14,515 bases of DNA from Syntrophomonas sp. UBA5314 (GTDB lineage Bacteria > Bacillota > Syntrophomonadia > Syntrophomonadales > Syntrophomonadaceae). The stretch spans positions 1 to 14,515 of the forward strand of contig DHRK01000056.1 of assembly GCA_002410325.1 (NCBI GenBank), read 5' to 3'. How positions within the stretch are numbered: position 1 is the first letter of the stretch; each line of letters begins with the position of its first letter. The notes below the pieces were generated by a model. The model saw only the letters and a program-made list of their open reading frames with translations. It did no database searches and was not told where the DNA came from. A program made the translations under genes and the position numbers. This document shows positions 6,008-13,087 of this stretch, one piece after another.

Positions 6008-6547
6008 ATGGCAAGGCTCTATGAGCTTTATAAAAATGAAATTGTACCCAATCTGATGGAAAAGTTTCAATATTCCAGCGTTATGCAGGTTCCCAAGGTA
6101 GAACGCGTAGTCTTGAACATAGGGGTAGGGGAAGCCATTCAAAACCCCAAAGCCCTGGACGGCGCCGCTAACGATCTCAGGGTTATCAGCGGTCAAAGAC
6201 CGGTTATAACCCGGGCCAAGAAATCCATAGCCGGGTTTAAACTGCGTGAGAAAATGGCCATTGGCTGCAAGGTGACCCTGCGCGGAGCAAGGATGTACGA
6301 CTTCCTGGAGAAACTTATCAATTTGGCCTTACCACGAGTTAGAGACTTTCGCGGCGTATCTCCCCAGGCTTTTGACGGCCGTGGCAATTACTCCCTGGGA
6401 ATTAAGGAACAGACCATATTCCCCGAGATCGAATACGACAAGATCGACAAGATCAGAGGTTTAGAGGTGGTAATCGTCACGACTGCCAAGACTGATGAAG
6501 AAGCCCGGGAGCTTTTGAGAGGCATGGGAATGCCTTTTAGATCATAG
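6008..6547 (+). CDS. rplE: 50S ribosomal protein L5
   Basis: L5 binds 5S rRNA with L18 and contacts the P-site tRNA from the central protuberance. The 179 residues equal the usual length. Family blocks are VPKVERVVLNIGVGEA at about 28-43, the signature ITRAKKSIAGFKLREKMAIG at about 67-86, and GVSPQAFDGRGNYSLGIKEQ in the second half. AAAGGAGG precedes ATG 6008. The CCCGGG palindrome just before it is not convincing as a regulatory site. rpsN follows after 12 nt. Confidence 0.98.
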   Translation: MARLYELYKNEIVPNLMEKFQYSSVMQVPKVERVVLNIGVGEAIQNPKALDGAANDLRVISGQRPVITRAKKSIAGFKLREKMAIGCKVTLRGARMYDFLEKLINLALPRVRDFRGVSPQAFDGRGNYSLGIKEQTIFPEIEYDKIDKIRGLEVVIVTTAKTDEEARELLRGMGMPFRS

Positions 6548-6559
6548 GAGGTAAGCTTA

Positions 6560-6745
6560 ATGGCAAAAAAAGCGATGATAGCCAAACAAAAGCGGGTTCA
6601 GAAGTTTGAAGTTCGGGGCTACAACCGCTGCAAGATCTGCGGGCGGCCCAGGGCTTATATGCGCAAGTTCGGCATGTGCCGGATATGTTTCCGAGAGCTG
6701 GCCCACAAAGGCGAACTACCCGGAGTAACCAAGGCCAGCTGGTAG
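6560..6745 (+). CDS. rpsN: 30S ribosomal protein S14, zinc-binding short form
   Basis: S14 is a 30S head protein that assembles late beside S3 and S10. This is the short, 61-residue zinc form (also called type Z), with the zinc knuckle C24-x2-C27 and C40-x2-C43, as in Clostridia, Bacillus and Thermus; the longer zinc-free form is about 89-100 residues. The sequence RCKICGRPRAYMRKFGMCRI and the C-terminal GELPGVTKASW are diagnostic. AGGAGGT stands ahead of the ATG. It is placed normally between rplE and rpsH. Confidence 0.98.
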   Translation: MAKKAMIAKQKRVQKFEVRGYNRCKICGRPRAYMRKFGMCRICFRELAHKGELPGVTKASW

Positions 6746-6756
6746 ACTCAAGGTTA

Positions 6757-6763
6757 AAGGAGG
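6757..6763 (+). promoter_or_regulatory. Ribosome binding site that sets the rpsH start
   Basis: AAGGAGG lies 8 nt before ATG 6772. The rpsH frame extends upstream into rpsN as far as an ATG at 6676, but only 6772 has a ribosome binding site and yields the standard 132-residue S8. Confidence 0.8.
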
Positions 6764-6771
6764 AATTGACT

Positions 6772-7170
6772 ATGGCCATGACAGATCCCATTGCCGATCT
6801 TTTGACCAGAATCAGAAACGGTAATATGGTAATGCATGAGACCGTTGAAGTGCCCAGTTCGAGGATCAAGATGTCCATCAGTGCGATCTTGCGGGAGGAA
6901 GGGTACATCAAGGATTTTGAATATATAGAAGACGGAAAGCAGGGCATTATCAGGATCTATCTGAAATATGGTCCCAACAAGGAAAAGGTTATCACCGGCC
7001 TGAAAAGGATCAGCAAACCGGGTTTGCGGGTCTATGTAAAGAAGGACGAGATCCCCAAAGTATTGGGCGGGCTGGGAACAGCCGTGATATCAACTTCCAA
7101 GGGGCTGATGACTGATAAAAAGGCCCGCACCGCCAAATTGGGCGGCGAAGTAGTATGCTACATCTGGTAA
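6772..7170 (+). CDS. rpsH: 30S ribosomal protein S8
   Basis: S8 binds the central domain of 16S rRNA and is required early in 30S assembly. In E. coli it also represses the spc operon by binding its mRNA; no clear mimic of that site was found here. The start at 6772 gives 132 residues, the same as in B. subtilis. It has MTDPIADLLTRIRNG at 3-17 and the C-terminal signature LGTAVISTSKGLMTDKKAR at about 101-119, ending with GGEVVCYIW. A second in-frame ATG two codons later (6778) is a less well spaced alternative. Confidence 0.97.
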   Translation: MAMTDPIADLLTRIRNGNMVMHETVEVPSSRIKMSISAILREEGYIKDFEYIEDGKQGIIRIYLKYGPNKEKVITGLKRISKPGLRVYVKKDEIPKVLGGLGTAVISTSKGLMTDKKARTAKLGGEVVCYIW

Positions 7171-7190
7171 CTGGAGGAGGGCTATAAGAA

Positions 7191-7730
7191 GTGTCTAGAA
7201 TAGGCAAACAACCGATAGTAATGCCCAAAGGGGTGAGCCTGACTATTGAAAACGACGTGGCCACAGTGAAGGGCCCGAAAGGGATCCTTACCCAGGCCAT
7301 TTCTCCAGATATCATTGTTGAGCAGGAAGAAGGGCAGGTTCTGGTCAAGAGAAACAGCGACGCCAAGCAATACCGCGCTCTGCATGGATTGACCAGAGCT
7401 CTCCTGGCTAATATGGTAAACGGAGTAACCAATGGTTTTGAGAAGAAGTTGGAGCTGGTGGGCGTGGGTTATCGCGCTCAGATGCAGGGTAAAAAGCTGG
7501 TCATAAGCATAGGCTTTTCCCACCCGGTAGAAATTGACCCGCCGGAAGGCATCGAATTCGAGGTGCCGGCAGTGACCAAGATTACGGTCAAGGGAATCGA
7601 CAAGCAGTTGGTCGGCAACACCGCTGCCCACATCCGCGCCATAAGGAAGCCGGAACCTTATAAAGGCAAGGGCATCAAGTATGAAAACGAAACCATCCGC
7701 CGTAAGGTGGGTAAAGCCGGTGGGAAGTAA
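7191..7730 (+). CDS. rplF: 50S ribosomal protein L6
   Basis: L6 binds near the factor-binding region and the sarcin-ricin loop and assembles late. The 179-residue product starts MSRIGKQPIVMPKGV and contains two repeated alpha/beta domains, with the VKGPKG strand turn at about 28-33 and the C-terminal signature EPYKGKGIKYENE at about 155-167, followed by a basic tail. The start is GTG at 7191 behind TGGAGGAGG. rplR follows 22 nt later. Confidence 0.97.
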   Translation: MSRIGKQPIVMPKGVSLTIENDVATVKGPKGILTQAISPDIIVEQEEGQVLVKRNSDAKQYRALHGLTRALLANMVNGVTNGFEKKLELVGVGYRAQMQGKKLVISIGFSHPVEIDPPEGIEFEVPAVTKITVKGIDKQLVGNTAAHIRAIRKPEPYKGKGIKYENETIRRKVGKAGGK

Positions 7731-7752
7731 GTCGGGAAGGAAGTGAAACAGC

Positions 7753-8118
7753 TTGATTAAGAAGCCCAGCAAGAATGCATTGCGAGTCGGAAAACGGGCC
7801 CGCATCCGTAAAAAAATATCGGGGACTGCAGAAATGCCCCGTCTGTGCGTATATAAAAGCTTGAGTCACATCTATGCGCAAATTATCGATGACGCCAGCG
7901 GCAGCACCCTGGCAGCGGCTTCCACCCGGGAAAAAGCCCTGGAGGGCTTGGAGTCCAAGACCAACCTTGAAGCTGCCCGCCAGGTGGGGGCGCTCATAGC
8001 CAGCAAGGCCAAAGACCAAGGGATTGCCACGGTGGTGTTCGACCGCAGCGGCTACAAATATCACGGCCGGGTAGCGGCTCTGGCTGAAGCCGCCCGGGAA
8101 AATGGCTTGGAGTTTTAG
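7753..8118 (+). CDS. rplR: 50S ribosomal protein L18
   Basis: L18 binds 5S rRNA together with L5 in the central protuberance. The 121-residue product has the basic N-terminal SKNALRVGKRARIRKKISGT, then AEMPRLCVYKS and HIYAQIIDDASGSTLAAAST, and ends in YKYHGRVAALAEAARENGLEF, all typical of the family. The start is a TTG behind AGGAAGTGA, a slightly weakened Shine-Dalgarno sequence with its core 9 nt upstream. It may therefore be initiated less strongly than its neighbours. Confidence 0.95.
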   Translation: MIKKPSKNALRVGKRARIRKKISGTAEMPRLCVYKSLSHIYAQIIDDASGSTLAAASTREKALEGLESKTNLEAARQVGALIASKAKDQGIATVVFDRSGYKYHGRVAALAEAARENGLEF

Positions 8119-8147
8119 AAGAAATTCTAAACGTGAGGAGGTAAAAG

Positions 8148-8651
8148 ATGATTGACAGGGAGCAATCGGGTCCGGAGTTTATAGAAAAAGTCGTTAATAT
8201 TCGCCGGGTTGCCAAGGTGGTCAAGGGCGGACGCAGGTTCAGCTTCAGCGCTCTGGTAGTCGTGGGCGATGGTGAAGGAAAAGTTGGAGTCGGCAAGGGC
8301 AAAGCTACGGAGGTGCCGGAAGCTATTCGCAAAGCCATTGAAGGCGCTAAGAAGAATATGTTGAGCATTCCCCTGATTGACGAACGGACCATACCCCATT
8401 CTATCGTGGGCCGCTTCGGGGCCGGCAAGGTCATGCTAAAGCCGGCGTCACCAGGAACCGGAGTGATAGCCGGCGGTCCGGTGCGCGCCGTTTTGGAATC
8501 AGCCGGGGTTAAGGATATATTGACCAAATCATTGGGTTCATCCAATGCTATAAATATGGTTCACGCCACCATGGAAGGCTTGAAGAGCTTGAAGAGAGCC
8601 GAAGACGTAGCCCGCCAGAGGGGCAAAACCATAGATGAGATTATCGGCTAA
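8148..8651 (+). CDS. rpsE: 30S ribosomal protein S5
   Basis: S5 lies at the mRNA entry channel with S3 and S4 and affects decoding accuracy. The product is 167 residues, usual for Gram-positive bacteria. The N-terminal double-stranded RNA-binding-like domain spans about 11-75, with VNIRRVAKVVKGGRRFSFSA and VGDGEGKVGVGKGKA. The C-terminal domain has PASPGTGVIAGGPVRAVLE at about 99-117 and the LGSSNAINMVHATMEGL stretch. GAGGAGG precedes ATG 8148. rpmD follows after 13 nt. Confidence 0.98.
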   Translation: MIDREQSGPEFIEKVVNIRRVAKVVKGGRRFSFSALVVVGDGEGKVGVGKGKATEVPEAIRKAIEGAKKNMLSIPLIDERTIPHSIVGRFGAGKVMLKPASPGTGVIAGGPVRAVLESAGVKDILTKSLGSSNAINMVHATMEGLKSLKRAEDVARQRGKTIDEIIG

Positions 8652-8664
8652 GGAGGGTTAGGGA

Positions 8665-8850
8665 ATGGCCAAGCAGATTAAAATTACCTGGACCAAGAGC
8701 TATATAGGTTACCCCGAGACCCAAAGAGCTACGCTGAAAAGCCTGGGTTTGAAGAAACTCCATCAGACCCTTATCAAAGAGGATACTCCGCAGCTTAGAG
8801 GGCAGATCAACAAAGTCAGCCACCTGCTGACCGTTGAAGAGCTTGATTAG
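8665..8850 (+). CDS. rpmD: 50S ribosomal protein L30
   Basis: L30 is a small 50S protein near the 5S rRNA. It is dispensable as a gene in some bacterial lineages but present here. The 61-residue product has the family pattern: KITWTKSYIGYPETQRATLKSLGLKKLHQT, then TPQLRGQINKVSHLLTVEE. Length is normal (about 58-61). AAGGAGGG lies ahead of ATG 8665. It sits in the standard position between rpsE and rplO. Confidence 0.96.
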   Translation: MAKQIKITWTKSYIGYPETQRATLKSLGLKKLHQTLIKEDTPQLRGQINKVSHLLTVEELD

Positions 8851-8871
8851 GAAAATTAGGGAGGTTTTAAC

Positions 8872-9312
8872 GTGAAACTCGAGGAGCTTAAATCTCCGCC
8901 CGGAGCCAACAAGCGCGTAAAAAGAGTTGGCCGCGGTACCGGGTCCGGCCACGGCAAGACTTCCACCCGGGGGCATAAAGGGCAGAAGGCCCGCTCCGGT
9001 GGAGGCGTAAGGCCTGGTTTTGAAGGCGGTCAGATGCCTTTGCAGAGACGCCTGCCCAAACGCGGTTTTACCAACATATTTAAAAAAGAATACGCCATAG
9101 TAAATGTGGAAGATCTGAATATTTTCCTGGACAACACCGAGGTCACCCCTGAACTCTTGCAAGAGGCGGGCCTCATCAACAAATATAAGGACGGCATCAA
9201 GATCCTTGGCGATGGCGAGCTGGAAAAGAAACTCGTAGTCAAGGCGCATAAGGTCAGCCGGCAGGCGGAAGAAAAAATCACCGCCAGGGGTGGTAAGGTT
9301 GAGGTGATCTAA
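8872..9312 (+). CDS. rplO: 50S ribosomal protein L15
   Basis: L15 is an assembly protein of the 50S subunit with a long unstructured N-terminal arm that penetrates the rRNA. The 146-residue product shows the glycine- and arginine-rich arm at about 17-65 (RVGRGTGSGHGKTSTRGHKG, then GGVRPGFEGGQMPLQRRLPKRGF) and the C-terminal globular domain ending in KITARGGKVEVI. The start is GTG behind GGGAGG. Its stop overlaps the secY start by one base, the usual arrangement linking ribosome and translocon synthesis. Confidence 0.97.
   Translation: MKLEELKSPPGANKRVKRVGRGTGSGHGKTSTRGHKGQKARSGGGVRPGFEGGQMPLQRRLPKRGFTNIFKKEYAIVNVEDLNIFLDNTEVTPELLQEAGLINKYKDGIKILGDGELEKKLVVKAHKVSRQAEEKITARGGKVEVI
9301..9309 (+). 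promoter_or_regulatory. Extended ribosome binding site of secY
   Basis: GAGGTGATC, inside the last codons of rplO, is complementary over nine bases to the 3' end of bacterial 16S rRNA (5'-GATCACCTC). It lies 7 nt (from GAGG) before ATG 9312. This allows strong initiation at secY even though the gene overlaps rplO. Confidence 0.65.
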
Positions 9313-10577
9313 TGCTGGATTCTGCTAAAGCAGCCTTTAAGACAGGTGATCTCAGATTCAAAATACTCTTTACCCTGTTCATGATGCTGGTGTTTCGTTT
9401 TGGCGCCCATATTCCCACCCCCTTTGTAGATGCAGAGAGGTGGGCCCAGCTGGCCAGCGGACAGATGTTCGGATTCTTCGATATCATATCCGGCGGGGCG
9501 TTTAAACGGTTCAGTATTTTTGCCATGAGTATAACCCCCTACATCAACGCGTCGATTATTATGCAGCTGCTCCAGGTGGTCATTCCCAAATTGGAGAAGC
9601 TGTCCAAAGAAGGCGAAGAAGGCCGCAAGCAAATCGCCCAGTATATCAGGTACGGAACCGTGGTGCTGGCATTCATTCAGGCGATCGGAATGTCCATAGC
9701 CCTGGGCCGCAGCGGCTCTCTGACCCATAACAGCATTGGGGTTTATTTGCTTATCGCGGTAACTCTTACCGCCGGAACCGCCTTCCTGATGTGGATAGGC
9801 GAGGCCATAACCGACAAGGGCATCGGCAATGGAATATCTTTAATCATCTTTGCCGGTATCGTTTCCAGGCTGCCCTCCCAGGGGAACAGCATTGTGCAGG
9901 CATACCAAGGCGGGATCATTAACGTATTCAATATCCTTTTGTTTGTGGTACTGGCCCTGGCTATTATCGCCGGAATCATTGCCGTAAACGAAGGGCAGCG
10001 GCGGCTGCCGGTTCAATATGCCAAACGGGTGGTGGGACGCAAGGTCTATGGCGGGCAGAGCACCTTTTTACCCCTGAAAGTCAATGCCGGCGGAGTTATA
10101 CCGATAATATTCGCCATATCCCTGCTGACCATTCCGGCTACCATTGGTTCGTGGATGGATCCGGCCGGTAGTTTTAACGCTTTTATAAATCAATGGTTTA
10201 GAGCGGACAGCGTTGTTTACAATCTGGTTTACGGCCTCTTGATCGTGTTCTTTACCTTTTTCTATGTTGCGATTATCTACAATCCCGCTGACGTGGCGGA
10301 CAACGTCAAAAAATACGGCGGGTTTGTTCCCGGAATAAGACCGGGCCGGCCCACGGCTGATTATATCGACCGGGTGCTGTCCCGTTTAACCCTGGCCGGA
10401 GGTTTTTTCCTGGCCATCATCGCAATACTGCCCAATATCGTCATCGGATGGACCGGAGTGACCGGCCTGCAATTCGGAGGAACTTCATTGTTGATCGTGG
10501 TAGGTGTGGCCCTGGATACTATGAAACAGATAGAGTCACATATGTTGTTGCGGAGCTATGAAGGTTTTGTGAAATAA
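9312..10577 (+). CDS. secY: Protein translocase subunit SecY
   Basis: SecY forms the protein-conducting channel of the cytoplasmic membrane with SecE and SecG and works with the SecA ATPase. The 421-residue product has about ten hydrophobic segments, roughly at 17-36, 68-90, 114-132, 142-162, 172-186, 203-225, 258-280, 302-323, 358-378 and 388-404. Recognisable conserved parts include ITPYINASIIMQLL at 74-87, GIGNGISLIIFAGI at 170-183, and the cytoplasmic loop RRLPVQYAKRVVG (230-242) leading into GGQSTFLPLKVNAGGVIPIIFA at 248-268. The segment NPADVADNVKKYGGFVPGIRPG at 324-345 is the C5 loop that contacts SecA. The ATG overlaps the rplO stop. Confidence 0.98.
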   Translation: MLDSAKAAFKTGDLRFKILFTLFMMLVFRFGAHIPTPFVDAERWAQLASGQMFGFFDIISGGAFKRFSIFAMSITPYINASIIMQLLQVVIPKLEKLSKEGEEGRKQIAQYIRYGTVVLAFIQAIGMSIALGRSGSLTHNSIGVYLLIAVTLTAGTAFLMWIGEAITDKGIGNGISLIIFAGIVSRLPSQGNSIVQAYQGGIINVFNILLFVVLALAIIAGIIAVNEGQRRLPVQYAKRVVGRKVYGGQSTFLPLKVNAGGVIPIIFAISLLTIPATIGSWMDPAGSFNAFINQWFRADSVVYNLVYGLLIVFFTFFYVAIIYNPADVADNVKKYGGFVPGIRPGRPTADYIDRVLSRLTLAGGFFLAIIAILPNIVIGWTGVTGLQFGGTSLLIVVGVALDTMKQIESHMLLRSYEGFVK

Positions 10578-10578
10578 T

Positions 10579-10587
10579 AGGAGATGA
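10579..10587 (+). promoter_or_regulatory. Ribosome binding site that sets the adk start
   Basis: AGGAGATGA resembles the consensus AGGAGGTGA and its core lies 8 nt before ATG 10593. An in-frame ATG at 10584 falls within this site and would add three residues (MNG) before the usual M-N-I-I-L start, so 10593 is preferred. Confidence 0.65.
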
Positions 10588-10592
10588 ACGGT

Positions 10593-11240
10593 ATGAATAT
10601 TATCTTAATGGGCCCTCCGGGTGCGGGGAAAGGTACTCAAGCCGATATAATCAAGATAAACTATCCCATTCCCCATATATCGACCGGGGATATGTTCCGG
10701 GATGCGGTAAGCAAACAAACTCCTCTGGGGGTAGAAGCCAAGAAGTACATGGACTCCGGGCAGCTGGTTCCCGATGAAGTGACCATCGGAATCGTGGCCG
10801 AAAGACTGGCCGAGCCCGATTGTCAGAAGGGATTCCTGCTGGATGGATTTCCCCGTACCATTCCTCAGGCTGACGCCCTGGAAGAGGTAATGAAGAAACT
10901 GAATAAAAAGATAGACGCGGTAATAAATATCTTTGTGCCGGATGACATCCTGATTGCCAGGATTACCGGAAGGGTAAGCTGCCGCGAATGCAAGACGGTG
11001 TATAATTTAAACACCAATCCTCCCCAACAGGCGGGAGTCTGCGATAAGTGCGGCGGGGAGTTGTTCCAGCGCAGCGACGACCAGGGGGATACGGTTGTAA
11101 AACGCCTCCAGGTCTATGGTGAACAGACCAATCCACTCTTGGCCTACTATGAAAAGAAAGGCCTGGTATACAATATTGACGGCGACCGGGGCAGCCAAGC
11201 GGTCTTTGCCGATGTCAAGAATATCCTGGAGAGCCGGTAA
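10593..11240 (+). CDS. adk: Adenylate kinase, long form with zinc-type lid
   Basis: Adenylate kinase interconverts ATP plus AMP and two ADP in the cytoplasm. The 215-residue product begins MNIILMGPPGAGKGTQA with the P-loop at 7-15. The AMP-binding region has HISTGDMFR at 28-36 and LDGFPRT at 83-89. The lid domain (about 126-163) has four cysteines, C130, C133, C150 and C153, which bind structural zinc in Gram-positive enzymes. ATG 10593 is preferred over 10584 because AGGAGATGA precedes it and the former overlaps that site. The stop overlaps the map start (TAATG). Its place after secY is standard in Firmicutes. Confidence 0.97.
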   Translation: MNIILMGPPGAGKGTQADIIKINYPIPHISTGDMFRDAVSKQTPLGVEAKKYMDSGQLVPDEVTIGIVAERLAEPDCQKGFLLDGFPRTIPQADALEEVMKKLNKKIDAVINIFVPDDILIARITGRVSCRECKTVYNLNTNPPQQAGVCDKCGGELFQRSDDQGDTVVKRLQVYGEQTNPLLAYYEKKGLVYNIDGDRGSQAVFADVKNILESR

Positions 11241-12004
11241 TGATTATATTGAAAAAACGGGATGAAATAGCCAAGATGCGCAAGGCCGGGCAGGTCGTGG
11301 CCAAGACCCTGACTCTGCTGGAGAAGGCGGCCAAGGCGGGAGTGAGCACTGCAGCCCTTAATGCCCTGGCTGAAGAAGAATGTAAGAAAAGAAATGCCAT
11401 CCCGGTTTTTAAGAATTATCCCCACGCCCGGGGCGGGTGGGCTTTCCCAGGAGTTATATGCGCTTCGGTCAATGAAGAAGTGGTTCACGGGATTCCAGGC
11501 CCCCGGGTTTTAGAAGAGGGAGATATCATCAGCATCGATTTTGGAGTCTTATTAAAAGGTTATGCCGGAGATGCAGCTATCACCGTGCCGATAGGGGATG
11601 TGGCTCCGGAAACCCTGCGGCTGCTTAAGGTTACCGAAGAGTGTCTGATGGCCGGCATCAAAGAAGCGGTGCCGGAAAACCGCCTGGGCCAATTATCCCA
11701 TGCCATTCAGGCTCACGCTGAAAAAAATGGTTTTTCAGTGGTGCGGGATTTTGTGGGTCATGGCATAGGCAGGCAAATGCATGAAGAACCGCCAGTGCCC
11801 AATTACGGTCCGGTTGACCGGGGGCCGGTGATCAAAAAAGGTATGACCCTGGCCATTGAACCGATGATCAATGCAGGCACCTACAAGGTTTTGACCAAAC
11901 CGGATGGATGGACGGTTGTTACCGCCGACCAAAAGTGCTCAGCACACTTCGAACACACGGTGGCGATAGGAGAGCATGGACCGGAGATCCTTACCATGCG
12001 GTGA
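11240..12004 (+). CDS. map: Methionine aminopeptidase, type I
   Basis: This enzyme removes the initiator methionine from new proteins after deformylation, using two divalent metal ions. The 254-residue product has all five metal ligands, D100, D111, H174, E207 and E238, at spacings identical to E. coli MetAP (D97, D108, H171, E204, E235). It also has the substrate-binding histidines H83 (in VVHGIPG) and H181 (in MHEEP). It lacks an N-terminal zinc-finger or SEC-C extension. The ATG overlaps the adk stop by one base, and GGAGAG in adk serves as ribosome binding site. It works on products of the same operon, such as S8 or IF-1. Confidence 0.97.
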   Translation: MIILKKRDEIAKMRKAGQVVAKTLTLLEKAAKAGVSTAALNALAEEECKKRNAIPVFKNYPHARGGWAFPGVICASVNEEVVHGIPGPRVLEEGDIISIDFGVLLKGYAGDAAITVPIGDVAPETLRLLKVTEECLMAGIKEAVPENRLGQLSHAIQAHAEKNGFSVVRDFVGHGIGRQMHEEPPVPNYGPVDRGPVIKKGMTLAIEPMINAGTYKVLTKPDGWTVVTADQKCSAHFEHTVAIGEHGPEILTMR

Positions 12005-12005
12005 T

Positions 12006-12014
12006 GGGGGTGGC
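12006..12014 (+). promoter_or_regulatory. Probable ribosome binding site for the KOW-domain gene
   Basis: GGGGGTGGC just after the map stop resembles GGAGGTGAT. Its GGGGG core ends 9 nt before an ATT at 12020, in frame with the KOW gene, but 24 nt before the TTG at 12035. A weaker AAGGA at 12026-12030 is only 4 nt from that TTG. The placement favours the upstream, non-standard start. Confidence 0.45.
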
Positions 12015-12034
12015 TATTAATTTACAAGGACCTT

Positions 12035-12316
12035 TTGGGAAGAGTGGCATTTTCCAAATCAGGGCGAGACTCGGGGAAAATGTATATGATCTTTAAAGTA
12101 ATTAATGAGCGTCTGGTTTTACTGGTTGACGGGGATATTCGAACCAATGACAATCCCAAGGTAAAAAACCTCAAACACCTGAACATCACCAACACGGTTG
12201 CTCATCAGATCAGGGAAGCTTTGCTGAGAGGGGAAGTACCGGAAAACCAGGTTATCAAGAGCAGTCTGAAGATGATAAAGGAAGCCGGAGAAAGAAATGG
12301 GAAGGAGGTCTGGTAA
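12035..12316 (+). CDS. KOW-domain RNA-binding protein (L14e-like)
   Basis: Small proteins with a KOW fold related to archaeal/eukaryotic L14e occur between map and infA in many Gram-positive bacteria; RNA binding is assumed from the fold, and the exact role is unknown. The segment reading LGRVAFSKSGRDSGKMYMIF fits the KOW motif, followed by LVLLVDGDIRTNDNPKVKNLKHLN, which is typical of the family, and a helical C-terminus. The first ATG, GTG or TTG that keeps the whole motif is TTG 12035 (93 residues). The frame is open upstream to 12005, and family members usually start a few residues earlier. ATT 12020 would give Y-K-D-L-L before G-R-V and 98 residues, with a better placed ribosome binding site. 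infA begins directly after the stop. Confidence 0.82.
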   Translation: MGRVAFSKSGRDSGKMYMIFKVINERLVLLVDGDIRTNDNPKVKNLKHLNITNTVAHQIREALLRGEVPENQVIKSSLKMIKEAGERNGKEVW

Positions 12317-12535
12317 ATGGCTAAAGATGATGTCATCGAGGTTGAGGGTATCGTTTTAGAACCTTTACCCAACGCGATGTTTAAGGTAGAATTGGAAAAC
12401 GGTCATAAGGTCCTCGCCCATATTTCTGGAAAGATGAGAATGAATTTTATCAGAATACTGCCGGGGGACCGGGTGATGGTGGAATTATCCCCCTATGATC
12501 TGAATAGAGGAAGAATCATATATCGATTTAAATAA
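12317..12535 (+). CDS. infA: Translation initiation factor IF-1
   Basis: IF-1 occupies the ribosomal A site during initiation and supports IF-2 and IF-3. The product is exactly 72 residues, the standard size, and consists of one S1/OB domain. Conserved pieces are MAKDDVIEVEGIVLEPLPNAMFKVELENGH at the N-terminus (shown in two parts: MAKDDVIEVEGIV and PNAMFKVELENGH), HISGKMRMNFIRILPGDRV at about 35-53 and the ending LNRGRIIYRFK. The ATG follows the stop of the KOW gene without a gap, with GAAGGAGGT in the end of that gene. Confidence 0.98.
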   Translation: MAKDDVIEVEGIVLEPLPNAMFKVELENGHKVLAHISGKMRMNFIRILPGDRVMVELSPYDLNRGRIIYRFK

Positions 12536-12568
12536 GGGCAACTGTACTGTAGTAAGGAGGTAAAGGCA

Positions 12569-12682
12569 GTGAAAGTAAAACCTTCAGTGAAGCCGATGTG
12601 TGAAAAGTGCAAAATTATAAAGCGTCATGGCAAAGTAATGGTAATCTGTGAAAACCCCAAACATAAACAAAAACAGGGTTAA
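12569..12682 (+). CDS. rpmJ: 50S ribosomal protein L36, zinc-binding form
   Basis: L36 is the smallest 50S protein, a zinc knuckle bound to 23S rRNA domains. The 37-residue product MKVKPSVKPMCEKCK... has the zinc ligands C11, C14, C27 and H32 and the conserved KIIKRHGKVMVICENPKHKQ segment. It starts with GTG at 12569, preceded by AAGGAGGT at 12554-12561, and ends with TAA at 12680-12682. The position between infA and rpsM is the standard one in Gram-positive bacteria. Confidence 0.97.
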   Translation: MKVKPSVKPMCEKCKIIKRHGKVMVICENPKHKQKQG

Positions 12683-12698
12683 TAGGAGGTGAGCGAAT

Positions 12699-13067
12699 TT
12701 GGCGAGAATAGCAGGAGTTGATTTGCCGGCCAACAAGCGAGTAGAAGTATCATTAACCTATATATTCGGTATCGGACGGCCGTCATCCCAGAAAATCTTG
12801 GCACAGGCAGGTATAAATCCGGATACAAGAGTAAAAGATTTAACGGAAGAAGAAATTGCCAGATTAAGGGATATTATTGAAAAGGGCTACAATGTGGAAG
12901 GCGACCTGCGCCGCCAGGTCAGCATGGATATAAAGCGGCTGATGGATATCGGCTGTTACCGGGGAATTCGGCACCGCCGCGGCCTGCCGGTAAGGGGACA
13001 AAACACCAAGAACAACGCACGCACCCGCAAGGGACCCAAACGCCTGGTAAGCGGCAAGAAGAAATAG
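12699..13067 (+). CDS. rpsM: 30S ribosomal protein S13
   Basis: S13 lies in the 30S head with S19, contacts P-site tRNA with its C-terminal tail and bridges to L5. The 122-residue product begins MARIAGVDLPANKRVEVSLTYIFGIG (shown in family alignments as ARIAGVDLP and YIFGIG), and has GCYRGIRHRRGLPVRGQ at about 85-101 and the basic NTKNNARTRKGPKR tail. The start is a TTG with a perfect GGAGGTGA Shine-Dalgarno sequence, core 9 nt upstream, which probably compensates for the weak codon. In E. coli, S4 represses translation here; no pseudoknot like that site was recognised in the 16-nt gap. Confidence 0.96.
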   Translation: MARIAGVDLPANKRVEVSLTYIFGIGRPSSQKILAQAGINPDTRVKDLTEEEIARLRDIIEKGYNVEGDLRRQVSMDIKRLMDIGCYRGIRHRRGLPVRGQNTKNNARTRKGPKRLVSGKKK

Positions 13068-13087
13068 TGGGAAAGGGGATTAACTAA

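Noticed and set aside
7182..7805. Antisense open frame (about 207 codons) opposite rplF and the start of rplR
   Set aside because: It is a frame shadow: it spans two conserved genes and shows low-complexity, unrecognisable protein sequence.
8641..9249. Antisense open frame (about 202 codons) opposite rpmD and rplO
   Set aside because: It overlaps two clear ribosomal protein genes on the other strand and has no coding signals of its own.
11908..12096. Short + strand open frame bridging map and the KOW gene
   Set aside because: It is out of frame with both, most of it overlaps the map end, and its product has no family features. It does not reveal a frameshift, because the KOW frame continues intact without it.
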